Shown here piece by piece: positions 50,404 to 62,400 of a stretch of DNA of 64,000 nt. A program made the translations under genes and the position numbers. The first letter of the stretch is position 1. Each line of letters starts with the position of its first letter. Location: contig NZ_AHCD03000044.1 of the NCBI RefSeq assembly GCF_000238295.3, forward strand, positions 992,001-1,056,000. Direction: 5' to 3'. The notes beneath the pieces are model-generated. The model ran no database searches and was not told the origin of the DNA. It worked only from the letters and a program-made list of their open reading frames with translations. The DNA is from Pseudoalteromonas rubra. Lineage in GTDB: Bacteria > Pseudomonadota > Gammaproteobacteria > Enterobacterales > Alteromonadaceae.

Positions 50404-53400
50404 TGACGGAACAGTTGATAGTAATTGAGCAGTTAATCGCAGATGCACTGCGTGCAGGCATCACTTTGTATGAAAAAAACGGTGCACTGGCGTTTAAGCA
50501 ACAAGGCGCGTTTCCGGACGAGCTCAAACAGCGCATAGTGGCGAATAAAGCTGAGATCATTGCCTATTTTCAACAGCAACAGGATGAGGTGCGGGCATCC
50601 GGTGGGCACTCCAAGATAGCAAAAGCCGATCGCTCACGGCCTTTACCTGCCAGTTATGCGCAGCAGGGGCTGTGGTTTATCGAGCAGTTACAGGGCAGCA
50701 GTCAGTACTACATGCCCGCTGAATTTGTTCTTACCGGCCACCTGGACATCAACGCGCTGAAGGCCAGCATCAACGCCCTTATCATCCGTCATGACGCTTT
50801 ACGCAGTCACTTTATCGCCGACAGTCAAGGTGAGCAGGGCGTTGTTGTGCACGTGGCTGAGGCATTTGAAACACCGTTTGAGTGGCGCAACGCCAGCGCC
50901 TGGCCGGAGCCAGAGCGGGCGCAGACAATCCGCACTCAGCTGACAGAGTTTCTGGCTCAACCATTTGATTTAAAGCACGATGTACTGTTACGCGCCTTAG
51001 TGATATCTGATCAGCACACTCACTATCTTGCGTTCAATATGCACCATATTGCATCCGACGGCGCGTCGATGCAGGTGTTGGTCACAGAGTTAGAGGCGCT
51101 TTATCGTGCAGCGCTAAACGAGGATAAAGCCCCTCAGCTGGCACCACTGAAGATACAGTATGGGGATTATGCAAACTGGCAGCAACATACCCTGACTCCT
51201 GAGTATCTGGCAGACAAGCTCTCGTTCTGGCTGCAAGCGCTGGCAGGGTTGGATCCGATCCAATCTCTGCCCGGTGACTTTGTTCGCCCGGCGGTACAAA
51301 CACACTGTGGTCGGGTTTATCGCCAAACCCTGAGCTCATCCTTGGTTGGCGGTATTCAGGCTCAGTGTGCCAGCCAATCGGTTACGCCATTTATGTGGTT
51401 GCTCAGTAGTTTTATGTTGTTTATTGGCCGGTTAACGCAAAATGAGCAGGTGGTTGTTGGTACACCTGTACTGGGGCGCGATCATCCAGAATTAGCGCCC
51501 TTGATTGGCCTGTTCGTCAATACGCTGGTGGTTCCGGCCAAAGTCACAGAGTCAATGCGCTTTAACGACTGGCTGCAGCAACAAAAAGAACAAATCCTGG
51601 CGGTATTTGAACATCGGGAGGTGCCGTTCGATAAAGTCGTTGAGGCGCTAAAGTGCGAGCGCGATATGAGTCACCATCCGCTGGTACAGATTTTGTTTAC
51701 GCTGGAACAAAACACATCGGCACATAGCCTCGAACTGCCTGGTTTAAGCGTGGCAGAGCAAACAGCCAGCAGTGACGAAATCGACATTAAATGCGATCTG
51801 GAGCTCAGTGCCACTTTGGATAATGAAACCCATTCACTGACGCTTAACTGGAAGTACGACAGCGACCTGTATCGCAGCGATACCATAGCTCACTGGGCTG
51901 AGAGTTTCGCGGTTATGCTTGAACAGCTGGTTGACGCGCCGCACACGCAGGTTGGCCACGTAGCGTTACTCAGCGAGCAGCAAACTCAGGCAATTCTGGC
52001 ACATGCTCAATACACAGACACGCATTGGGATAGCAGCCAGACGTTGGTAAGCCTGTTCGAAGCGCAAGTTGAGCGTTTTGGTCAACGGATTGCCGTGGTC
52101 GATGAGCAGGAGCGTTTGAGCTATCAGGCGCTGAACATCCGGGCAAATCGGCTTGCCAGAGTACTGGTGGAACGTGGTGTCTCACCTCAAGCCATGTTGC
52201 CCGTCAGTGTCACGCGCTCTGTGAATATGGTGGTGACTTTACTGGCGATTTTAAAAGCCGGGGCGGCTTATGTGCCCATCGACCCGGATTACCCCAGGGA
52301 CCGCATTGAATACATCATAGGTGATGTTGGCAGTCGCTGGTTGATTTGTGACCACTATACTCAGGCACGTTTTGACAGTTGCGCAGAGCAGCTCATCAAC
52401 ATTGACGATGAGGCCCTATACGATGGTGTTGCGATTAGCGACAATTTAGCGCTGGATATCGAGCCACATCACCTGGCTTATATGATTTATACCTCAGGTA
52501 CCACTGGCCGCCCTAAAGGCGTGCAGATAGAACATCGTCACGTTGTGCGCTTATTATATGTAGAACCGGCTTTGTTTGACTTCAATGAGCAGGATGTGTG
52601 GACCTTATTCCATTCATTTTGCTTCGACTTTTCGGTTTGGGAAATGTATGGCGCTTTACTGTTTGGCGCAAAACTGGTGGTGGTCAGCAAGGCCGTGAGC
52701 CAGGATACCCAGGCCTTTGCCCAGTGTTTACTGAACGAGAAAGTGACAATCCTCAATCAAACACCCGGTGCGTTTTATGTTCTGCAATCAGCCATGTGCG
52801 CATTGCCACAAGCGGAGCAGGCGCGTTGTCAGGTGCGCTATGTGATTTTTGGGGGAGAAGCCTTGCAACCGGGCAAGCTCAGGCCCTGGGCTAACCGATT
52901 CGACACCTGCCAGTTGATAAACATGTATGGGATCACCGAGACCACAGTGCATGTGACCTTTAAGCGACTAACGCAAGCGGATATAGCGCTGGGGGTGAGT
53001 AATATCGGCCATGCTATTCCAACCACGTCGTGTTATGTCCTGGACAAACATCAACAGCTGCTACCAATGGGCGCGGTGGGTGAGTTGTATGTGGGTGGTG
53101 AGGGCGTGTGCCGGGGTTACTGGCAAAGAGAAATGCTCAATACGGAGCGCTTTATAGCCGATCCGTTCGCCGCATCAAGTGACAAAAAGCTATATAAAAC
53201 CGGTGATCTGGTGCGCTTTCTGCCGGATGGCGAGCTGACATACATCAGCCGGGCCGACGATCAGGTCAAAGTACGGGGTTATCGCATTGAGCTGGGAGAG
53301 ATTGAAAATCAGCTGCGCCAGCATCCGCAACTACAAGCTGTCAGTGTATTGCTTAACCGCAATGACCAGCACGGTGCGCGGATCAGCGCGTTTGTGGTCC

Positions 53401-56400
53401 CGTGCCCCGGTGTTGAGCTGGCAGAACCGCTGACTGAGCTGCAAGCGTATTTGCGTAGCTCACTGCCCGATTTTATGCTGCCCACCAATGTGGTTGTTGT
53501 TGACACTTTACCCCTGACCAGCAATGGCAAAATTGACAAAAAAGCGCTGCTGGCGCTGGACGTTTTGCAGCAAGAAGCGGTGTATCGTGCACCAACTACG
53601 GATACTGAACATGCGATCGCAGCGTGCTTTTCGAGTTTACTGGGGGTGGAGCAGGTCGGCCTGGATGACCATTTCTTTCGCCTTGGCGGACATTCTTTAC
53701 TGGCCACGCAACTGGTAAGTCAACTCAGAGACCGCCATAGTCTGCCTGTCACATTAAAAGATGTGTTTCAGAACCCGGGTGTTGCTGAGCTGGCAAAAGT
53801 GGTCACTCAAGCTGGTGCTCAAAGTGCTTCGGCGTTTGATATTCCCCGTACCCAGACCACGAAACCTTTGCCCTTGTCTTTTGCGCAGTCGCGACTGTGG
53901 ACAGTCGAACACATGACACCCGACTCAGCGCAGTATCATATGCCCGCGGCTTTCACCCTCCAGGGCCCTTTAAACCTGGCTGCATTTAAGCAGGCCTGGC
54001 AGGCTGTCATTGAACGCCATCAGGTGCTGCGCAGTAAAATACTGCTCGATGATGCGGGCAGACCTCAGCAGGTGCTTAATCCCGACTTTGAACTGCCTTT
54101 GCGCTACATAGATGCACGTGCTCTGGCACCAGAGGCGCAGCGGCGACGTTGGCTTAGCGCACAGCGCGACGATGCCATGCAAACCTTTGACCTGAGTCAG
54201 GACCTGATGGTGCGACTGACCCTGATGTCATGCAGTGATAGCTTGCATCAGCTGCGCGTTAATTTGCATCATATCGCAGCAGATGCGCACTCTTTGGAGA
54301 TTTTAACTTCCGAGTTAGCGGCATTCTATCAACACTATGCCAAGGGGTTGCCGCTCCCTGAGTTGCTGTCGCAACCTTTGCCATTGCAATACGCAGAGTA
54401 TGCACAGTGGCAGCGCGAAACCCTACATGGCGAAGCCTTGAAGGCACACAGAGACTTTTGGCTAGCGCACCTGGCAGATGCACCTCCACTGCATCAGTTG
54501 CCACTGGATCGGGTCAGAACTAATGCATCGGATACGCATGGCGAGGTGCACATCACACACCTTGAACAGTCACAGTTCGAATCTATCGAAACCCAGTGCC
54601 GCCAAAGCAATATCACCTTGTTTACCTGGTTGCAGACTGCGTTTGCATTATTTGTGGGCAAATACAGTCGTTGCGACGATGTGGTGATTGGTACGCCATT
54701 TTCAGGTCGGGAACACAGTCAGTTACAGCCTTTGGTGGGATTTTTCATCAACACCTTGCCCATTCGTACGCACTTTACGCCACACATGACTTTCAGTGAG
54801 CTGCTGAACCAGCAAAAAGCACTGATGATAGACATTCAGGCCCATCAGGCAATGCCCTTCGAGCAGATCCTCGATGCGCTTAATGTGTCACGCGACCTCA
54901 GTCATCAGGGCGTGTTTCAGCTGAGCTTTTCACTTAATCCCCGGCTGGACACACAGCTGCAACTGGCTGATATAGAAGTGTCCCCGGAGCAAGCGGTATC
55001 CGTGGCAGCTAAGTTTGATATCGAACTGAGTGCAGTACAAACCGAAGATGGACTGCGCTTCACCTGGTGTTACAACACAGGCATATTTGATGCCGCCAGT
55101 ATTGCCGGTATGAGTGAGGCGTTTAACGTGATGCTCAGCGCACTGGCGGATAACGCCGAGCTTCGGATTGCCGATGTGCCTTTGACGCTTCAGCGCTATC
55201 AGGCAATTAACGGGCAGTCGCACAGTGTGTCCGAACATACCACGCTGGTTGAGCGACTTGCCCGGTTTGCCCATCAAACGCCCGATAAAGTCGCAATTAA
55301 GGATCCCGCAGCGGATAGCACGCTCACCTACAGTGAGCTTGATGCACGCGCCGGTGCTCTGGCCAGGTATTTGGTTGGGCAGGGTCTGGAGCCACAGCAA
55401 AGGGTTTTGATCAGTTGCGATGCTGGTATCAATTTAGTGGTGGCCATGCTGGCGACCCTCAAAGCCGGTGGAGCCTATGTGCCTGTGTCGGCGGATTACC
55501 CTGAAGCACGCATCAGGCACATTGTCAGCGACAGTGGCAGTCGATGGTTGTTGACGCAAAAGCGCTTCGCCAGTCAGTTTGTGGCCTATCAGGACTGCCA
55601 GCAGGTATGGCTGGATAGTCCGGAGTTAGAAACGCAGTGTGCCAGCTATGCACAAATGACGTTACCAGCAATCGATTCTGGTCAGCTTGCCTATGTGATT
55701 TATACCTCAGGTACCACAGGGCTACCCAAGGGCGTCATGATCCCACATCGTGGGCTAACAAACTTGTGTCACTGGCATCAGCGCGCCTTTGCACTGGACC
55801 AGCACAGTGTTGGCAGCCAGACCGCCAATATCGCCTTTGATGCGGCTACCTGGGAAATTTGGCCTTATCTGAATGCCTGTGCGCAACTGGTGTTTGTCAG
55901 CAGTGCGCAACTGAATGATCCGCAATTATTGTCAACATTGTTGACCGAAGAGGGAGTAAGCCATTGCTTCTTGGCAACGCCCATTGCAGAAGTCATGCTG
56001 GCAGACTCTGCCTTTGCGCCCGCAAAGTTAGCCTATTTGCTGGTTGGGGGGGACAGGCTTAATCCGGTCCGTGGTCAGCATAAATTCAAACTAATCAATA
56101 ACTATGGGCCAACAGAGGCTTCTGTAGTGGCAACCTCAGGTGAAGTTGCCTGGCACGGTGAGCGGCAGCCAGACATTGGTCTGCCGGTGGACAATTGTAC
56201 GATTTTCATTGTTGATGAGCACGGTCGTAGCGTGCCCGACGGCATGGTCGGAGAGTTGTATATTGCAGGCGCTGGGCTGGCCCTGGGTTATCTGAATAAG
56301 CCTGAATTGAGCGATGAAAAGTTCACTGAACTGACACTGGATAACGCGGAACGTGTACGCGTTTATCGCAGTGGTGACCTGGCTCGGCGGCTCAATAATG

Positions 56401-59400
56401 GCCGTATTGCCTACATAGGGCGTAATGATGCGCAGGTTAAATTGCGTGGTTATCGCATCGAGCTGGCTGAAGTTGAGCACCAGTTGCGTGAGCAGGCTGG
56501 TGTTGCGGACTGCGCAGTATTGATAACGCAAACGCACCCTGGTAATAAACAGTTGACGGCATTTGTGGTGCCTGAGGCTGCGCAATCGGAGCACGACTCG
56601 GGAGAAGCTTGGCGTGCTGCACTGTGTGCTCGTTTACCAGATTACATGGTGCCAAGTGGATTTATAGTTTTGCAGGCGTTGCCTCTGACTGCGCATGGAA
56701 AGCTTGATCATCGTGCTCTGGCGCAGCTGGCTGCGCAGTCTGACGGTGAACAAATCACACCGGTTGAGACGAGCGGCACAGCAAACGCTGAACACAATCC
56801 GATTTTAACGCTGATGCGGTCACTGCTGAATAAAACGGACCTGCAAGCTCAGGATGACTTTTTTGCCAATGGCGGTGATTCCATTTTGGCCATTCAGCTT
56901 GCCAGCCGGGCCAGAGCAGCAGATATTGCCATTTCTGTGGCTGATATTTTTACGCACAGTACAGCACAAGCGCTGGCTGCAAACTTTATCACCAACACAG
57001 TGCAAACCAGCATAGCCGGGTGTGAATGTGAACAGCAGCATTTTGTCGGAAAATTAACCCCTCATCCAATCCAGCAGTGGTTTTTCGAGCAGGCTTTTGC
57101 GGTGCCCGAGCACTGGAACCAGGCGGTCATGCTGAGCATAGATAAGTCTGTTTCTTATGCCCATTTGTGCGATGCCGTACAGGGGCTGATACAGTGTCAT
57201 GATGCGCTCAGACTGTCTGTCAGAGGGGATGAGCAATTACATATCTTGGAGCAGCTCGACAGCGCTGCGGTGTGTCATGCTCACGACCTTAGCGCCAAAG
57301 GCACTTGTTGGCAGGATGCATTGGCGGAGATCTGTGCGCCGGCACAGTCGGGGTTTACCTTTGACGGTTCACCTTTGTTGCACGTGTGCCATATTGCAAC
57401 ACCAGACACAGAGCAAGCTGATCGGTTACTGGTGATTGCTCATCACTTACTCATTGATGGCGTGTCCTGGCGTATTTTGCTGGCCGATCTTGAACAGGCC
57501 TGCGCTCAGGTTCAAAGCGGAAAGGCTGTGCAGTTACTGCCAGCCAGTGCTTCGCTGGATGCCATTGCGTTTTATCTTCAGGACCGCGCACAGGAAACCC
57601 AATATCTTGCCAGATGGCAGGACGCGGCGGCGATCTCCCGGCGTCAACGACCGCTGGGCGCAAGTTTTTCAGGCAGCCAGCTGACAACGGCCATTATCAA
57701 TAAAATACAGTTCAGCCAGTCTCAAACGCAGCAGCTGCTGAATGAGGCAAACCGGCCGTACAGAAGTAACATCCAAACCTTATTGCTTAGTGCGTGGCAG
57801 TGGCTTGCGTTACGCCACTATCAGCGTACAGAGCAGGTGGTGATGCTCGAAAGCCATGGCCGCACGCAGCTGCAAGGTGCGCTGGATGCCAGTCGTACCA
57901 TTGGCTGGCTAACGGCTTTATTCCCGTTGCGTTTAACCTGTGGTAGTGCCACATCGGAGTCGACACTGACCGAGATTATCTGTGCTGTCAAAGAGCAACT
58001 AGCCTGGGCTGCCCACCATGGCAGCGAATTTGGCGCGTTGTGCCATGCCCACCCGGAGCCTCAGATCAGGGATTCATTGAGTATAGCTACCCGTGAACAG
58101 GTCTTTTTTAACTATCTGGGGCAGCTTGATACGGTCTTGCAGCACAATGGCTTGCTTGGTGACGCAACTGAGTCCACAGGCTTGCTGCGCAGCGAGCTGG
58201 GTAACGTGTTCGGGGCATTACAAATTACCGCGGCGGTGACGGGCGGCTGTTTGTCAGTGACGCTGGAGTGCGCGTCTGACTATTATTCTGAACAAGATGC
58301 CGGGCAGCTGAGCACTCGTTTTGAGCACGCCATTGAAGAAGTACTTGCGCATTGTGTTGCGCAGACAGAGCACTGTTATACACCCAGTGACTTTCCTCTG
58401 TTGCCGCAGCTAGACAGACTGCAACTGGATCAATTGCTGGACAAAGCAGGGCAAGGTGTCGCCGATATCTATCCAATGACGCCTCTGCAGCAAGGCATGT
58501 GGTTTCATGCACAAGGTGCTGATAACAGCGCCTATCTCGAACAGTCAGTGATGTTACTGGAAGGGGCTTTAGATACTGAGGCCTTCGCCTATGCCTGGAC
58601 GCAGCTGGTAGCCAGTCATTCAATTTTGCGCACGGCATTTTTTGTCACCTCACATCAGCCTGTTCAGGTGGTATTTGAGCAGTGCACAGTGCCTTTGCAA
58701 ATTGATGAGCCGCAACCTTATGACGACACAGTGCAAGCCTGTCTGGCGCAGGTGGCTGCACAGGAATACCGACATCCCATCGACTTACAAGGTGCCCCTT
58801 GCATGCGCCTGAGGCTGGTGCCATTTGGCGAACATTGTCATGGGTTTGTCTGGACGTATCATCATATGATCATGGATGGCTGGTCCTTGCCCGTGCTGTT
58901 TGCTGAGCTGGTTGAGCACTATCATGCGAGAGTGCAAACCCGGATGGTGAAATCTGTCATAGATCCGTTCCGCGACTATGTTGAATACCTTGAAAATCGG
59001 GATGTTCATGCAGAGCAAGCATTTTGGCAACAGCAACTTGCACAGATCGATACGCCAACACTGGTGACAGAGCATCTGGCCATCAGGGATGGAAACAATC
59101 ACAGCGTCAGTGAGCTGACAGAAACATTGAGTACAGACTTTACTGCTCAGCTCAGCGCGTTTGCAAAGCAACGAGGACTGACGCTCAATCAGGTGGTGCA
59201 GGGGGCGTGGGCTTATTGGTTGCGTACCTGCTGCCAGAGTGACTACGTGCTGTTCGGCCAGACTGTTTCGGGACGTCCCGAGTCTTTGCCTCGCGTCGAA
59301 GAGCGGGTCGGCTTGTACATCAATACTCAGCCGGTGCTGATTAATACTCCAGGTCAACTGTCGGTCAATGATTATCTCTCGCAGATCAGAGAGTTGCAGG

Positions 59401-62400
59401 CATCACTGGCACAACATGCACATACGCCACTGTCGCAGATCCAGCAATGGAGCCAGATTGATAACAGCAGCGATTTGTTTGATGCGCTCTATGTGTTTGA
59501 AAATTACCCTAGCGATCCGCTGGCTGACAACACCGCGCCGTTTAAAGTCACAATATGCTCGGAGCGGGACCAGACGCATTATCCAATAACGCTTGCGGTT
59601 GGTGTTGCGAAACAACTGTCGCTAACGCTGTGTTATCGCGACGCGATGTTAACCCCGCAGCAGGCACGTCAGAGCCTGTGTCTGATAGCGGATTTACTGA
59701 CCGCCTTTATGGAAGCTCCGGATAGTACGCTGGCGCAGCTGCCGCTGGTGAGGCCAGACCAAACTGCCCGGCTGTCGCACTTTGAGCTACCCGGTGCGAG
59801 CAGGCAGGCCATTCAATATCAGACCGTACAGCAAGCGTTTGGGCAGGTTGCGGCCAGTCACAAGCAAAACACCGCTATTCGCTTCTATCAACAGGGCACA
59901 GCGCTTCCTGTTCAGACACTGACTTACGGTGAGCTGGATGAGGCCGCCAGTCGATTGGCGAATTACCTGATGTCTCGGTATTCACTGTCCGCCGATCAGG
60001 CCGTGATTGCGGTTTGTCTGCAGCCAGGGCCACAGTTGATCATTGCGATTTTGGCAGCGCTCAAGCTTGGTGCAGCCTATTTGCCGGTTGCACCAGCACT
60101 GCCTGAGCAAAGGCGTCAGTATATGCTTTCTAATGCAGAAGTCGCCGTGTTGATCAGCACAGAACAAGACTGGCTTGGAGATATGCCTACTTGCCCACTC
60201 GTTGATTTGGCAACCTGTGAGGCTGATATCTCAGCTGAGCCTGGTGACTGTGTACAGCACACGTGCGACAGTACTTCTCCTTGTTATGTGATTTACACCT
60301 CAGGCACTACGGGAGAGCCAAAAGGGGTGCAAGTTGCCCATCGCAGTGTGCTCAATTATGTGGCCTGTCTGCAAAGCAATTATGTCATTTCACCGGCAGA
60401 TAACTATTTGCAATTTGCCAGTTGCAGTTTTGATGTTTTTGCAGAAGAAGTGTTTTGTACGTTACTCAGTGGCGCAACCCTGGTGATGGCTGAGCAAAAC
60501 CAGTTGCTGGATAGCCAGGCGCTGGCCACGCTTGCGCGGAACGCCGAGTTAAGCCTGATGAGTTTGCCAACGGCTTACTGGCAGCAATTGGCGGCCAGTC
60601 CCGTCGATTTTGGTGCACGCATGCGGATCATCACAGTCGGCGGTGAGCAAATGCAAAGTGCGGCACTGCGCGCCTGGCAGGCCCATTATGGCTCAGCTAT
60701 CCGAGTTATCAATGCCTATGGGCCGACCGAAACCACCATTTCTGCCACGCTTCAGGATGTGACGCGTTATCAGGGAGAATCCGTGCCAATTGGTCAGCCT
60801 CTGGCCGGCCTAGAGGCACATGTACTGGATAGCGAGTTCAGACCCTTGCCGGATTACGTTGCCGGAGAGTTATATGTCAGTGGCGAGGCTTTGGCACTCG
60901 GCTATTTGGGTGATAAAGCGAAAACGGATAAAGCCTTTGTGCTCAACCCCCACACTCAAACGCGCTGTTATAAAACCGGAGATAAGGTGCGAGTGATTGA
61001 CGGGGCGTTACACTTTTTAGGACGTTTGGACGAGCAGGTAAAAATCCGCGGTTATCGCATTGAACTGGGCGAGATTGAGCGGGCCTTGTTAGCGCGGGAA
61101 GCGGTGTCTGCCAGTGTTGTAATTGTGAAACGAGATCAACACAACGGCGACCAGCTGGTGGCCTTCGTTGAGTCTGCGCTTGAGCCTGATGTTTCGGGGC
61201 TTAAAGCGGCACTGGCTGAGCATTTGCCCACTTATATGGTACCGCAATGGATAATCGTCCGCGCACAGCTACCCCATAACCACAACGGCAAGCTAGACAG
61301 AAAAGCACTTGCCAGTGAGGCTGACTCGCTAATGTTGGCCGAGCCTGAACAGTATGTTGCCCCAACCACGCCTCTGGAGCGTCACTTATGTGACTATCTT
61401 GGCCAATTGTTGCAGTGTCCGCAGGTGGGGCTCAGTGATGACTTTTTTGCACTGGGTGGCCATTCATTATTGCTCATGCGATTGCATACTGAGTTGTGTG
61501 ATGTTCTCAAAGCCCAGGTACCCATCGCTTTGTTGCTGCAACATACCCGTGTTGATGCACTCGCTCAGGCCTTAAGTGATTTCCAGCAAGCCAGTCAGCA
61601 ACACCCTGCGGAACTTCAGAGCCTGTTATGTCTGCAAACTGGCAGCCCGGGCGTTACACCTGTGGTGCTGATAGCCGGTGCGGGTGGTCTGCTGATGGCC
61701 TTTCAGGCACTGGTCCAGGGGTTAGATAAACAGATCCCTGTTTATGGTCTGCAGCCGGATCTGATTGCACATGACCCGGATGTCGTTGGGTCGGTTGATG
61801 CAACGGCGCAGCATTACTTGTCTGTACTCAGACAAGCACAGGTAGGCTCTGTGCATCTCATTGGTCACTCATTTGGCAGCTTCATTGCACTGGCAATGGC
61901 GCAGCAGTTGCACAAGACCTCCTTGCCTGAAGGAGAAACGCAGAGTGTCGCTGTATCGTCAATAACGATACTGGATACACCGAAACCAACGCATAGCTCA
62001 GTGTCAATTACGGCCGCAGAGGCAGATCAGTTGATGCTGGAGAATCTCAACGACTTCTTTGCACTGGGCTTGAATGCTGAGCAGCTCAGCGCGCTCAGTG
62101 CCAAGACGCTTGCACAGCAAACCATAAGCCTGGTGGATGCCATGGCTCAGTCAGGCTACCAGTTTACGGCGCAACAGTTATCGCGCCTGCAGGCCGTGTT
62201 TCGCGGTCAGCTTCTGGCTGAAGTGCACCTGGAGTCACAGCTGAGTTGTCCGCTGACCGTGATCAAAGCTAGTCAAACCCGGGAGTTTGAAGGCCGAAGG
62301 CTCTCAACTGATATGGGCTGGCGAACCTTGTATGCCAATGTGAGTGCCCACGAAGTTGAGGGCACTCACTTGTCGATTTTGCAGTATCAGCAAGTCGATG

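Noticed and set aside
31562..59589. Many 60-190-codon antisense frames across the synthetase genes
   Set aside because: They mirror long, well-conserved coding domains on the plus strand and carry no motifs or ribosome sites of their own.
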